NCBI GenBank assembly: GCA_002077065.1
Contig: NAJO01000004.1
Coordinates: forward strand, 496,001-560,000
Length of the DNA: 64,000 nt
Direction of reading: 5' to 3'
Origin: Cryoendolithus antarcticus
Lineage: Eukaryota > Ascomycota > Dothideomycetes > Cladosporiales > Cladosporiaceae
In this document: piece by piece, positions 40,067-51,310 of the stretch
Layout of the letters: the number at the start of each line of letters is the position of its first letter
Numbering within the stretch: position 1 is the first letter of the stretch
Made by a program: the position numbers and the translations under genes
The notes under the pieces: model-generated
Told to the model about the DNA's origin: nothing
Seen by the model: only the letters and a program-made list of their open reading frames with translations
The model's database searches: none

Positions 40067-40583
40067 ATGTTCTGCAGTCTTGCGCGATCCGCGCTCCATC
40101 GTTCGATGTCTTCAGCATCAGCGTTGAAGACGCCGATGGAGGATGCGATCCGGCAGAAAGTCAGTCTATCTGTCAACGATGGGACGAACAGTCTGATCGA
40201 GCGAATGACGACGAACGAGTAGGACTGCAGACTGATTAGATTGTAGCTTGGAGACGCATTGAAGCCTACATCAATCGAGATCTTCAACGACTCGCATAAG
40301 CATGCACATCACAAGGCAATGGCAGACAGTACATCCAAGGAAACGCACTTCAGGTCAGCACTTCAGAGCTTCTATCTATGTAGTATAGTCACTCATGGCC
40401 CATAGACTGTTCGTGACCTCCGAAGCATTCAAATCCAAGATGCAGCCAGCTCGCCACCGCATGGTGTATGCACTTCTCAAGGACGAGATTGCTGCTGAGG
40501 GTGGCATACATGCCCTCCAACTGCGCACGCGAACGCCCGAGGAGGACGAGAAAGCCAACGCAAAGTCTGAGCAACCGTCGTGA
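40067..40583 (+). CDS. BolA-like protein, probably mitochondrial
   Basis: Three exons, 40067-40159, 40247-40353 and 40406-40583 (125 aa); introns of 87 and 52 bp. The spliced protein has the whole BolA fold: MEDAIRQKLGDALKPTSIEI, FNDSHKHAHHKAM, KETHFRLFVTSEAF, QPARHRMVYALLKDE and GGIHALQLRTRTPEE. BolA proteins pair with monothiol glutaredoxins; the conserved His/Cys positions help hold a shared 2Fe-2S cluster. In fungi the mitochondrial Bol1/Bol3 help load clusters on specific enzymes. The first 23 residues (FCSLARSALHRSMSSASALK) are basic and hydroxylated without acids, matching a mitochondrial presequence, so I infer the Bol1-type protein. Donor 1 (AAA|GTCAGT) is weak but reading through ends in a stop and loses the BolA core. 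Converges on the Sym1/Mpv17 gene. Confidence 0.88.
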
Positions 40584-40792
40584 AGTGTCTATGTGCCTGT
40601 ACTAGTTTACAGAAGCCGCCTGCTGGCGCCAGCGCCGAACGCCACTATGTATGCATGCAAGCCCCGCGGTTCGCCTGCAATGTGAGCGCTGCTCTCCGTG
40701 CTGGAAGAGGATCGAGGAATGATGTGCTGACTGGGCACATCCTCCGGCTGAGCGTAGGGTTGAGGGGAAGTCGTAGGGGGCACTCAAGTCGT

Positions 40793-41463
40793 TCATACGT
40801 CAGGAGGGAACTCAGGTTCGCCGCCGGGTTGGCTGTTCAGGAAGCTCAGGTAGCAATTCCAGCCTAAGGAATTGGTCAGCCGTGCCACGATTCAACGTGT
40901 TCACATGGGTCAACATACCCAACGACACCACATTCACAACCAACACCCGACTCTCCAGTGGTACAAACTTGAAGTTCGTGAACTGCACCGCCGGCCACAC
41001 CATCCAATTCTTCTGCAACGCATTCCAATACGTGCTCTCCAGTTTCTTACTCGGGTCCGTCCCCTCCATAAGCGCCATACTGCTCAAGAAAACGAACAAG
41101 TTTGTCGACGCGAACAAGCACTGATCTGCAGCTACTCTTGCGACGATCTCGAGATTGGGCCTGCCGGGGATCTTGACTTTGTTTTGTAGGAAACCGAACC
41201 ATTTTGTTGCTGCGGGGCCGAAGACAGCGCCGCCGTAGAGAACCATGCGGGTTGTGCGGCCGAGGTCGTGGTTTTTGAGGCCGCGCTTCTCGACCAGGTG
41301 TTGGGCCATTGCGTCGCCGGTGCCGAAGAGGACGGCGCTTGAGATGGCGGCGGTGAGAATTGGGCGGGAGGCGGACTTGGCTTGGTACCTGCAAGGAGCG
41401 GCATTGTTAGCGAGTAATCCTGAGACTGGTTATAAGTCCCAGTGCTCACCAGCGTAACGCCAT
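40793..41463 (-). CDS. Mpv17/PMP22 family membrane protein, Sym1-like
   Basis: Three exons, 41463-41450 (14 nt), 41388-40919 and 40863-40793 (184 aa); introns 61 and 54 bp... the second spans 40918-40864 (55 bp). The protein reads MALRWYQAKSASRPILTAAI, SSAVLFGTGDAMAQHLVEK, DLGRTTRMVLYGGAVFGPAA, TKWFGFLQ, NWMVWPAVQFTNFKFVPLE and the family-defining end WNCYLSFLNS. Four membrane segments are expected. Yeast Sym1 and human MPV17 are inner mitochondrial membrane proteins, possibly channels, needed for mtDNA maintenance and stress tolerance; other members are peroxisomal. Without splicing the C-terminal WNCYLSFLNS motif is lost, which fixes the last exon. The end, QPGGEPEFPPDV, carries no targeting tripeptide, which favours mitochondria. 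Confidence 0.92.
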
Positions 41464-42118
41464 CTTGATAATGTGAGGTGGGGGATATGCAGGTACGCAG
41501 GTGTGAGAAGCTCTCGAGGCGCAGAAGGAAGATGAGGTTCAACAGAAGAATATTGTCCTTGCGTTAGCGTCGCATGAAGTGAGTGATGTGGATGCGGCTA
41601 ACGATACACCGCCCGAAGACGTGTGCTCAATGCACGCAGCATGGCAGTCTTCGAAGCCATTGATAGAGGCCTCTTATCGCTATTAGCCGGAATACCCGGC
41701 TCCATATCGCGATTGACTCGTGTCGTGTTTGAGTTCACGCGCACTCTCCTGAGCTTCACTATGATACCACAGGCATGGCGAGCTCAACATACGAGTAGAC
41801 AGAATGTAGACGAAGCGGCCAGCGAGCGTAATACGGTGCTCACACAAGTATTGGCTTGAACGATCATGTAGGTGGCAGAAGCTTCTAGGACCGGTCAGAC
41901 GTTGCACGGCCGGCTACAACCAGAAGCTCGTTTGCCTCATCATCGAGCAACCACTTCACACCTCATTGATAGCCTCACTTGCACATTTACATACATTCCG
42001 GCTCACATCGTACCACAGCTGACGTTCTTTGATGTGTGGTCAGTAGCCGTTATACTACTCCAGCTTACAGTTTCTATGCAATAGAGTCGTCACTCACGAA
42101 CAACTTGAGGCTTTCGAC
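41464..42118. promoter_or_regulatory. Divergent promoter region between Sym1/Mpv17 (-) and nicotinate phosphoribosyltransferase (+)
   Basis: 655 bp without a supported gene. Should contain both promoters. No specific site recognised. Confidence 0.45.
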
Positions 42119-43522
42119 ATGGCGACCACCAACAGCAGCAGCGTGCGCGAGGGCATTGCATCGATACTCGACACGGATCTTTACAAGCTGACTATGCAAT
42201 GCGCGGTGCTCAAGCACTTTCCTGACGAACACGTATCCTACAACTTCACCAACCGCACAACGCACATGAAGTTCAACCGCGCAGCATTCACTTGGTTGCA
42301 GAATCAGGTCAAGCTTCTGGGTGACATTCGTGCGACGACCGATGAGATTGAATGGCTAGGAGCAACTTGCCCCTACCTTGGTGCGAATTACTTGGCGTAT
42401 CTCAAGCAGTACCGGTTCAAGGTTACGGAACAGGTTGACTTGTCGTTTCATCCGGTCGACGATTCATCAGAAGGGGATGGACAACTCGGCGAGATCAGTA
42501 TTCGAGTGCATGGTCTGTGGGTCGAGACTATCTTATACGAGATTCCGTTGCTTTCGCTCTGCTCAGAAGCCTACTTCAAGTTCGTAGACAGGGACTGGAA
42601 CCACAATGGCCAAGTTGAGAAAGCCGAGCACAAGGGCGTTCAGCTGCTCGAGAGCGGATGTAATTTCAGCGAATTCGGCAGTCGACGACGACGAGACTAT
42701 CACACCCACGATCTTGTCATGCAAGGGCTGCTGCAGGCAAAGCTGAAGGGCGAGAAAGAAGGTTGGCCTGGCAAGTTTACCGGCACGTCGAATGTGCACT
42801 TCGCGAAGAAGTACGGCGTGCTGCCGATCGGGACTGTCGCGCACGAGTGGACCATGGGCATCGCCGCGCTCTCCGGCAAATACGACCACGCGAATGAGGA
42901 AGCGCTTCGCCGCTGGACGATGACCTTCGGCCGTGGCGTGCTGAGTATCGCGCTTACAGATACTTTCGGCACTCCCTCGTTCCTCAAGGCTTTCGTGAAG
43001 CCGGCGCCAAAGGCTGGAGAAGATGCATCGTCAGACTCAAGTACCGAGGACTGGAGCACCGACTCCTACGCCAAAGTTTTCACGGGCGTCCGGCAAGACA
43101 GCGGCAATCCTCTCGACTTCATACAGATGATGAAGACCTTCTACGACGGCCGTGGCATCAAGGACTCGAAGACTGTCGTGTTCTCCGACTCCTTGACTGT
43201 GGACCGCTGCATCGAGTACAAACAGGCCACCGAAGCCGCAGGACTCACGCCATCCTTTGGCGTGGGGACTTACTTCACAAACGATTTCTGGCATCTCACT
43301 GTTAATGACAAGAGCGTGCCGATGAACATCGTCATTAAGTTAGCGGAGGTGAACGGCAAGTCAACTGTGAAGTTGAGTGATGATAGGGGAAAGAATATGG
43401 GCCCTTCGAAGCTTGTGGACGAGGTCAAGCATAATTTGGGGTATACCGACAAGTCGTGGGTGGAGGGTGATGAGGCGCATCGTTGGGATGCGACCGCTCC
43501 GTGGGCAAGAGGGAGCAAGTGA
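42119..43522 (+). CDS. Nicotinate phosphoribosyltransferase
   Basis: Forms nicotinate mononucleotide from nicotinic acid and PRPP with ATP use, the entry step of NAD salvage (Preiss-Handler pathway). Intronless, 467 aa, normal for the eukaryotic/yeast Npt1 type. Motifs: LDTDLYKLTMQCAV (17-30), YNFTNRTTHMKFN, ETILYEIPLLSLCSEAYF, FSEFGSRRRRDYHTHDLV, GTSNVHFAKKYG, GTVAHEWTMGIAAL, the phosphoribosyl-binding GVRQDSGNPLDFI (about 323-335), VFSDSLTVD and FGVGTYFTND. A short Ser/Asp-rich insert (EDASSDSSTEDWSTDS) precedes the QDSGNP motif. There is no targeting sequence; the yeast enzyme is cytosolic/nuclear. No other NAD gene lies nearby. Confidence 0.96.
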   Translation: MATTNSSSVREGIASILDTDLYKLTMQCAVLKHFPDEHVSYNFTNRTTHMKFNRAAFTWLQNQVKLLGDIRATTDEIEWLGATCPYLGANYLAYLKQYRFKVTEQVDLSFHPVDDSSEGDGQLGEISIRVHGLWVETILYEIPLLSLCSEAYFKFVDRDWNHNGQVEKAEHKGVQLLESGCNFSEFGSRRRRDYHTHDLVMQGLLQAKLKGEKEGWPGKFTGTSNVHFAKKYGVLPIGTVAHEWTMGIAALSGKYDHANEEALRRWTMTFGRGVLSIALTDTFGTPSFLKAFVKPAPKAGEDASSDSSTEDWSTDSYAKVFTGVRQDSGNPLDFIQMMKTFYDGRGIKDSKTVVFSDSLTVDRCIEYKQATEAAGLTPSFGVGTYFTNDFWHLTVNDKSVPMNIVIKLAEVNGKSTVKLSDDRGKNMGPSKLVDEVKHNLGYTDKSWVEGDEAHRWDATAPWARGSK

Positions 43523-44901
43523 GCATTTGATGGGTTGATGATGCGTTGTATGAAGTGAGTGATGTGACAACGCGACATAGTACGGCAACGCCCGGCAGCG
43601 GGGATGCACTGGAGAGTGCAGGAGGAAGGCGGCGGGGGCGCTCAGGACACTGCACTCAGGGCTCAGTGCGTGTGTGTGCAGCCGGGATATGGCGCAACGA
43701 CGGGGTCCCGCTATGGAGATTGGCGATAGAGCACGGTATGACTGGTGTAAGTCGATGGTCGCTGATGGCGATTTGCCACTTCAGCTCGTCGTATCAACAG
43801 ACCTACCTCAGGGCTATTGTCTCATCTGCCCTGCCCTGCAGCGCAAGCATAAACACATACATCTCCCCAGCAAACTTTCATATGCTGATATTCCGAATCT
43901 ATCCGTGACATCTCCGCCCGTAGCAATTGGCATCACCATCAAACCCAGGCAATGCTTAAGCAGTGACCTCCGAGACTCTGACTCCACTTCATGTCGATCG
44001 CGATAGCAGAGATGCGCTGCAAGTCAGTTGACACGTCCCAAAGCAGCTGTGATGGACGTTGCGGAGAAGGGGCCCTGTTTGAGGATTGCGCCACGGGCTA
44101 GGTGCAGGCCTGATAATGACGGGATGGGGAGTCATGCAAGGTGAGGTGCGGATGCCGGTAGAGCTGTGGGAGGGTGTCGATCTTTGATCGGACGGGCTAG
44201 GTCCAGAGAGGGGCTTGCTAAGGAGACTGATGTGTTGCTAAGGAGCAGGCGGTGACCGCAGATTATCAGGCTGGAAGGGGAGTCTCGATAGATATTGCAT
44301 GGATTCTGGGGCAGGAGCATCTCGGCGGGGAAGAGACGACCTTCTTTCCTTCGAGAAGAGCAGGGATGCTCACGCTGCAAGCGACTCCACAGCTGAACTC
44401 TTGACTCTGTCCAATGGGAGCAGTATCGCTGTCTGCACTTTCATGCCACTAACTATCTCACTACGCTGATCTTTCGACGGCGCCATCTCGAGTGTATCTG
44501 CGTAGCGCGACGGTTGGCGGGCACATGCAAACTGGTGAGAGTTGTGCTCGGAGCATTCCAGCGAGTTTCAGCGCACGCATCGCTGTCTCCTAGTGAACTA
44601 GCTGGCTGTTGCATACACATCAGCTGTGCAACACGAGGTGCATGCGCAGAGGAGAGGGGGAAAAGATCGCACATTAATTTAGCATTCGGTCTTGCGACAC
44701 ACTTCATTCTCAGGCAGCATTGCGCACACCCTTTGCTCCTTCCCTCACTCGGCCCCGAAACATTGGAAGTCGCCACGCCGAATGCGCCGGCATAAACACT
44801 ACAGCCCGACCACTGCCATTTCAAAGTAGTCTGAGCGGGCATCCCGAGGGCTGGCGCAACACAAATCACCACCGCTGCAGCCTGCGGGCACAGGAGAGCA
44901 G
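43523..44901. other. 1.4-kb intergenic, upstream of cAMP phosphodiesterase
   Basis: No supported gene on either strand. Contains the 3' end of the nicotinate phosphoribosyltransferase transcript and the phosphodiesterase promoter/leader, which may be long. Open frames here (for example 45262-44453 on the minus strand, overlapping exon 1) lack domains. Confidence 0.45.
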
Positions 44902-47138
44902 ATGGAAGAGGCAGCTGACGGGCGGTGTCGGGTTGTGTATTATTGCGCGAGCGCCGGAGAGCACGTGTCTGCCGTGCACCACTGGAAGGACCCGCCAGCG
45001 CGAAGAGAAGGGAGCAATGAGGAGGATGCGCCGAGGGCAGTGGTGGATGCGAATGTGAGAATACTGTTGGATGAGGATCAGGGAGGGTTCCATGAGGGTA
45101 TGTGAAAGGAGGGCGATAAGCGTGAGCCGTGGAGTCGGCATGCTGACTTAGCGCAGTGTTTCTGGGCTCGTCGTCGCGAGAGTGCTGGGAGCGCATTGAG
45201 CAGTATGCGGGATCTACACCGACAGTCGTGCTGCTTGAGTCGCAGCAACTGCAGTCCGGCAAGGACGCAGACGAAGACCCTGCGATAGCATTTCTGCGTT
45301 CGCTGGCTACTGATGTTCAAGGCGCGCGATATCAGCACCACGTGATACCCTTTGTGATATTGCCTGCGGCTTTGAAGAATGTCGACATACCACCAAGCTC
45401 CGAGACCGCCACAGACTACCTGAACGCTGGTGCCGTGGAAACGTTGCGAAGTCCACTCAAACCGGAGGATTTGAGCAGACTCGTCGGGCATGTCAAGGAA
45501 GAGATTCGGCCACGGGCAGACCTTATCGGTGTTACCATGGCTCGGAATCTTGCTGATAGTATTCGCGATACAAGCCACCCTGGCAAGCCATCACATCGAC
45601 CAGACATCACAATTTCGCCAGCGCGATTGCGCTACATCAACTCAGCTGTGCAGGAGTGGGGTTTCCCAGCTCACGAAATGAGTATGGACGAACTGACTTG
45701 CGCCGCGCTCTTCATGATTGAGCACGTGCTCAAGGCACCGGAGCTTGCGGAGTACAAGATCTCAAGATCAGACATCATGGGTCTTCTGCTTGCGACTCGA
45801 AGACAGTACAAGCATGAGCGAGAGGTTCATTATCACAATTGGCGACATGCCGTGGACGTCACTCAGTCGATATACATCTTCCTGGTGAACATCGGCGTGT
45901 GCCCGCCTGTCGACTCGTCTACACGGCGCGCGACCGAACGGACAAGTCTCGAGCAAGTCCTGACACCTCTGGACGGACTGATCTTGCTCGTCTCCGCAAT
46001 TGGCCACGACGTCGGCCACCCAGGCGTCAACAACGCCTTCCTTGTCGCTTGCAGTCACCCGCTAGCGCAACTTTATAACGACAAGTCTGTGCTGGAGAAC
46101 TATCACTGCGCAGCATACACTCAGCTCCTTCGACGACATTGGCCGAGCTTGTCGAAGATCGCCAACTTCCGCTCCAGCATGATCTCCAATATCCTCGCGA
46201 CGGATATGCAGCGGCACTTCGAGTATATGGCTACGCTGGGCGAGCTCAAAAAGAAGCACGCGGACGGCAAGCAGAATCTCGATCAATGGACAGACAAAGA
46301 TCGCGAGCACGCACGGGAACTGATGATGGCGCTTCTGATGAAAGCAGCCGACATCTCCAACGTCGCGCGTCCATTCGCCGTCTCCTCAGAATGGGCCAAG
46401 GTACTCATCTCGGAGTTCGCGCGACAAGGTGAACTTGAACAAGAACTCGGTATCCCTACTTGTCTCTTTGGCGGACCACCGAACAAGGACGACGTTCTCT
46501 CCGCTGCGCAAAGTCAGAAAGGTTTCATGAACCTCTTTGGCTTCCCACTATTTCAGGGCATCTCCGAGATCATCCCCAGCGTAGCGTGTTCAGTTGAAAC
46601 GCTGCAAGTAAATCAAGCAACCTGGGAGCAGAGAATCCAAGAAGAGAAAGAACGGCGCGGACCTGACGGCAAAGATGCGCCTTTGACATTCAGCTCAGTG
46701 GGCAGGACGGAAATCAACAAGGCCGAGATCACGCATCACCGCTCCGAGCCTGCCGTCATGCCTCTTCCTTCAGCACCCTCGTCACCGTCAAAACGCGACC
46801 ACAACCCCACAGCAGCTTCCCGGAGGTCTAGCAAAGACGTGGCGCTGGAGCACATGCACTCCTTCCCCTCATCTAGGCGAGGCAGTAAGGACGAGAGTCT
46901 GACTACGATTCTTGTGCGGAGTCACGCGACGAGCAACGCCACGCAGCCTTCCTCCGCTGCCACGAGCGCGGACACGAAGGTTGCTGGGGAAGGCGAGTCG
47001 AGGAGGCCGCCGGCTGTGCCTAGTAGTCCGACCACTGGTGGATTGAGGGAGAGTCGGAGTCGAAGTCGGTTGAGGGGATTGAAGTTCTGGAGGAAGAAGA
47101 GCGGACTGGGAGGGGAGAGGGGGAGTGAGAGCTCGTGA
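44902..47138 (+). CDS. High-affinity 3',5'-cyclic-nucleotide phosphodiesterase (PDE2/class I type)
   Basis: Hydrolyses cAMP to AMP and so damps PKA signalling. Two exons, 44902-45097 and 45157-47138 (725 aa), 59-bp intron (GTATGT, branch TGCTGAC, GCGCAG) inside Val66. Residues 1-200 form a receiver-like N-terminal region seen in fungal PDE2 proteins (VRILLDEDQGGFHEV, PTVVLLES, GAVETLRSPL). The catalytic PDEase I domain runs about 225-560: HYHNWRHAVDV with the metal His296, the family signature HDVGHPGVNN (349-358), LLMKAADISNVARP with the metal Asp, and FMNLFGFPLFQGI. A low-complexity Ser/Pro tail of about 160 residues ends in RSRSRLRGLKFWRKK, with several possible PKA-type sites (RRSS, RRGS), which would allow feedback; that is inference. 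Confidence 0.93.
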
Positions 47139-47644
47139 AGCAGGATAGAGTCTGCGAGGATGTCATGCGGGCGGTATATGTGCTATGAATGTATGGAATA
47201 TGCGGATGGGAGAATTTGTGATGGGCAGAGCAGGAGTCTCTGATATTCAGCCTTTGTGGCGAAGCAGTGCAGCATAGCTTCACTGGAAGACGATATGGAA
47301 GATCTCGCTCGGACAGAGTAGCCTAGCAGACCTCTTCAGTCATATTTATTCATTACTTGTCTTATGCACTACCCTCTCAAGCCGGTTCGTAACATAAGTC
47401 CAGGGATTCGTCGATATGCCATGTCCTTGAAACGCCACGATAATCCCGGCCGAGTGCCTTCCAAGTTCGTGAAAATACATGTACGGTACATGAGTGCTTC
47501 CCATTCGCCATCGTCACCAAGCATTCGATTTGCTGTACACATCCATCCTCGGCGTTATTGACTGCCGCGACGCAACCTGGTTGTCATCCATAAACATGGT
47601 ATGATCAGCAGATCCGGCGGCTCGTCGAGCACGTTACGCCAAAG
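47139..47644. other. Intergenic, nothing recognised
   Basis: About 500 bp between two genes on the plus strand; presumably 3' UTR of the phosphodiesterase gene and promoter of the hydrolase gene. Confidence 0.45.
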
Positions 47645-48992
47645 ATGCTCGAGCCGGCGTACACGTTCACGATCCCCTCACTGCACAATGACACACCGCT
47701 TGACTGTCGAATCTACGAGCCAAAGACGATTGCATATATACTGAATCGCGAGAGCGAAGGCGGCCAAGCACTCCGCGGTGCCATAATCGCGCATCCCTAT
47801 GCCTCGCTGGGTGGATCTTACGATGATCCGGTTGTCCTGGCTTTGACGAGATGTTTGCTGCATTCAGGCTTCGTTGTGGGGACGTTCAATTTTCGGTGAG
47901 TGCTATTTGTCTAATCAGAGTCCGAGGGATCTGCCCGAGCTGACTGGATTCAGAGGCGCCTCGGACTCGAAAGGTCGAACGAGCTGGACTGGCCGCGCTG
48001 AACGAGAGGACTACACTTCCTTCGCTGGCTTTATGATCTATCTGCTGCAGCGCCTACAATCGCCTGCAGGAGTGCGAAGACCAATCTTGCAGGGCCCGCA
48101 AGGAAGTGACTCGAGCAGAGCCACTATCGACACCCCTGATTCGAGTGCTGGGCAACCGACTGCCCGACCAAGCCTGCTGCTAGCAGGATACTCCTACGGC
48201 TCTCTCATACTGTCACGACTGTCCAGTGTGGTAACTCTCATTTCCCGCTTCGAAGAAGCCCAGCACGGCACAACAGCTGCGGAGATCGTCCTTTGTGCCC
48301 GAAAGCTCGCCCAGGATATCGAGCACTCGGCACACGCCCAGCAAACCCCGACGAATACTCGAGGACGGTCGCTGATGCCACTGGATCATGCTACGTCGCC
48401 TACTTCGCAGCGAATGCGGCCTTCACCAGTGGTCATGGGCGGCGAGGAGACCGACCCTGCCGAGCGAAGACGAAGTAGGGACTCGAGACGCAGCGTGGAT
48501 GTCATCCGACGCAGTGTCGACTTGCCGCGACGAGTGAAAGCGCATGTCAGGCGGAAGAGCGGAGGTGTGACTGCTACTAGTCCGATCGACGAACCGCCGA
48601 TGCCCTTGCCGCTGTCACGTCTAGTCACTGCACAGCAAACTGCGACGAATGTGCCTGGAGTGGATGTATCCTACCTGCTCGTGTCTCCGGTTCTACCACC
48701 ACTCGCACACACCCTGGTCGCACCAGGCTCGGTCTCTGCGCTGTTCAGCAGTCCGAAGAGCTCGCTGGATCCCAAGGCAGGGTTCGGTGCGCTGGAGTCG
48801 CCCACGCTGTTGATATGGGGTTCAGCAGACTCGTTCACGGCGAGTCGGAGACTGCGGTCATGGGCGGACAAGCTGAAGACGCAGTCTACCAAGATCGAGT
48901 GGGCTCAGGTCGAGCGAGCCGGCCACTTCTGGCGGGAGGAAGGAGTCATGACCGAGATGCTCGAGCGAGTGGCTGTATGGGCGAAGCAGTAA
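47645..48992 (+). CDS. Alpha/beta hydrolase family protein
   Basis: Two exons, 47645-47895 and 47954-48992 (429 aa), with a 58-bp intron (GTGAGT, branch GCTGAC, ATTCAG) inside the codon for Arg84. N-terminal half: FTIPSLHNDTPLDCRIYEP, GAIIAHPYASLGGSYDDPVV (oxyanion-loop region), SGFVVGTFNFRGASDSKG. The nucleophile elbow is LLAGYSYGS (GXSXG); a likely acid Asp is in LLIWGSADSFTASRRL and the catalytic His in VERAGHFWREEG near the C-terminus. The pattern matches the COG2945-type hydrolases ('alpha/beta superfamily hydrolase'). A Ser/Arg-rich insert of about 120 residues (around 190-300) between elbow and acid is unusual for a small hydrolase and may be regulatory. Substrate unknown; no signal peptide. 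Confidence 0.83.
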
Positions 48993-49140
48993 TCACCTAA
49001 AAGCAGCGCTCAAATGTAGACTACATGCTAATGAATCACGGTACATGAACGTGAACAACACCTGCTACTCAGGCCTCATGGCGCATACCTCTACACCCAT
49101 CTCAAAACGAGACCTCTTCTCTCTGCCTCCCCTTAGCTGC

Positions 49141-49933
49141 CTACAGCGCCACAATAGCTACCACCCCGCCCAGCACTGCGCCTCCAACCTTCCACACCCC
49201 ACCCGCAGCCGCTGTCGGCACAGCCCCGGCGCTCGTCGAGCTCGTACTACTCGTCGTACTGCTAGTCGTGCTAGTACTCGTGGTACTTATTGTTGCCGGA
49301 TCGGTCATCGTAGCCGTTACATCCACAGGCTGGAAGGTGATCTGTGTAGGTGAAAGATCCGAGTTCGTCTTGTCGATGTTGCCGTTCGTGCTGTCGCGTT
49401 GGATTTGATTGCAATTGATTGTGAGTGTGTCGTTGAAGTTGCAATTTACTGTTGCGGCGCTGCGATTCGTGTAAGCTGCGACACTCGGTGTTATAGGAAA
49501 AAAGCTGGGATTTACCCATTCGAGTTGACCAGCGAGTACTCGGCGTTCGTCGGGCCTTCGGTGAGCGTGATGTTGGGTGCTACGGCGCAGGAGGCGACGT
49601 TTGTTGCGCATGCGATCACGTAGACGGTTTGGTTGTTGACTGTGTCCTAGTAGAGATGTGAGTGAGTCGCAGCGCGTTGGCAGGAGCTCTGGCCAGGCTT
49701 ACGGTTTCCAGAATCGACGCTTGCGCGCTCTCAACGGCGAAGAATGGAATCTATGTTGATGCATTAGAACTTCGCGAGATGATTGAGTGTGTTGCGCTGG
49801 AGTGTACCCATAAGCTTCGCGTGCCCGTGGCGTCTGCGAAGCTCGTCAAGTCCGGTGGCACTGTAAGCGTCTGACTCTTGACAAGCGTCGCAAGTCCACA
49901 AGCCAGTATCAGTGACCTCATCATCGTCGCCAT
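49141..49933 (-). CDS. Putative GPI-anchored cell-surface protein
   Basis: Four exons: 49933-49808, 49750-49703, 49646-49516 and 49459-49141 (207 aa); introns of 57, 56 and 56 bp. The protein begins with a signal peptide (MATMMRSLILACGLATLVKS, cleavage near SQT), then IPFFAVESAQASILET, DTVNNQTVYVIACATN, NAEYSLVNSNG, AATVNCNFNDTLTINCNQ. It has N-glycosylation sequons (NNQT, NIT, NDT), four Cys in the ectodomain, a Ser/Thr stalk (about 150-180) and a C-terminal hydrophobic tail WKVGGAVLGGVVAIVAL preceded by small residues, the layout of a GPI-attachment signal. No enzyme motif is present. Such proteins usually sit in the plasma membrane or cell wall. Each intron is needed to keep the frame, which supports the model. 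Exact role unknown. Confidence 0.78.
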
Positions 49934-50310
49934 GATGGCCTCAGCCAATATTCAAGATCGGTATGAGAGCACTGGAATGAATATACATGTAGTCGCGAGA
50001 GTCGAGGTCGACCGCGGCTCCTTCCGGGACATTGATGTCCAAGCTCTCTCGGCCGCGTGGTACTGGAAGTCAAATCTCCGTGCTCCCTTCATGTTTCCTG
50101 ATCATCAGCAATGGTGCTCAAGTACGAGCGGCGCAGCACGGATTTGTTCGAGGTAGCAGAAGATATCAATCGAGACTGTCACTAGAAACTTGGAACCATG
50201 TGCCGTGGTCGTGGTGCGGCATGCGAATCCGAAACGTTGCGATATGGAACCACATCCATCAACGAGCTGTCATGTAAGGTATCCTTCGCAAATGTACCGG
50301 CTTCTATACA
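49934..50310. other. Intergenic, nothing recognised
   Basis: About 380 bp upstream of the GPI-protein gene (-) and downstream of the cystinosin gene (-). Confidence 0.45.
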
Positions 50311-51310
50311 TCATGTGGGTCTATTTGTATGTGGTAACAAAGATTCTCGTTCTCTACCATGGTCCACGTCGATCACATTCGCACCTTCATCGCGAACACC
50401 CTTCTCATCGACAGGCCCGTACAGAACGTAGTGCTGGGTGATAAAGATGATGTCAAAGAGCAGACTGATGTTCGCTAGACCGAGCTTGACAGGGTTTCCG
50501 GTCAAGCCGGACCAGTCTGCCTGCATCGCACTGTCGATGAGAAGTTGCAGTAAGCTGAGCGCACCGCCACTGAAGTCGAGTAATTGCTGGATGATACTCC
50601 AACCCATGGTCGACTTGCGTTTGTAGTTGGCGACGACTTGTGGGACGTATTTCCAGACTGTCAGCACGAGCTTGACGTACTGGATGGCATATATCTGCCA
50701 CTGATTAGTATCGGCGTGATGTGTGCTGAGATAGCGAGTGACATACTACATCCAACCACGCCCATGCGTTGCCGCCCTGATCGCTGCCTTTACCACTACT
50801 GGCAACAAACGCAATCGTAATAGCGACACCAAGCAGACATCCAGCCAGAATACCAAGCGTCAAGCTACCTGCATGCCGCTTGACGCCTTTGCCGTAGTCC
50901 CAGCCCCATAGCTTCGGCCAGAATTGCGAATACACAACCACACACCAAATCCAAGCGTGCACTCCGAACGCGAAGTCATTGAAGCGTACTGTCGGTTCCG
51001 GGCTCAAAGGATGTCGAGAGGCGTACTGACCTCGTACAACCGGCGAGTAGAGGAAGACACCGGTCGAGATAGTGTAGCACGAGAAGCCGACCAGATTCAG
51101 TAGCGGAAAGTCGGGTAGGAAACCTTTCGTTGAGCGTCGCTGGAAGTTCAAGATTGGTTGTGGGTAGAATGACAGACTCCAGGCTGTGAAGTAAAGCCAA
51201 CCACAGATACTGCACTATATCAGCATGACTCCTTGGGCATGAAGAGTGGGGACATGTGCGCACCGCGAGACCGTACGTGCCAGCTCTTCATGCTGTGGCG
51301 ACAATATCAT
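50311..51310 (-). CDS. Cystinosin/ERS1-like PQ-loop lysosomal (vacuolar) transporter
   Basis: Three exons, 51310-51264, 51209-50747 and 50694-50311 (297 aa); introns 54 and 52 bp. The joined N-terminus [20 protein letters not shown] continues [20 protein letters not shown] and [18 protein letters not shown], the first PQ-loop motif. The second is [20 protein letters not shown] then [14 protein letters not shown], followed by [38 protein letters not shown] and TQHYVLYG. Seven membrane helices with two PQ-loops are diagnostic of cystinosin (human) and Ers1 (yeast), which export cystine from lysosome/vacuole with protons. The family signature [13 protein letters not shown]... agrees. The end is short and polar (LLPHTNRPT) with no clear tyrosine sorting motif. 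Intron 2 splits the sequence just before the second PQ-loop. The first exon is supported by phase and donor GTGCGC only, so is the weakest part. Confidence 0.9.

Noticed and set aside
44453..45262. 269-codon minus-strand frame overlapping phosphodiesterase exon 1
   Set aside because: No domain, Pro/His/Ser-rich; it is the shadow of exon 1 and its leader.
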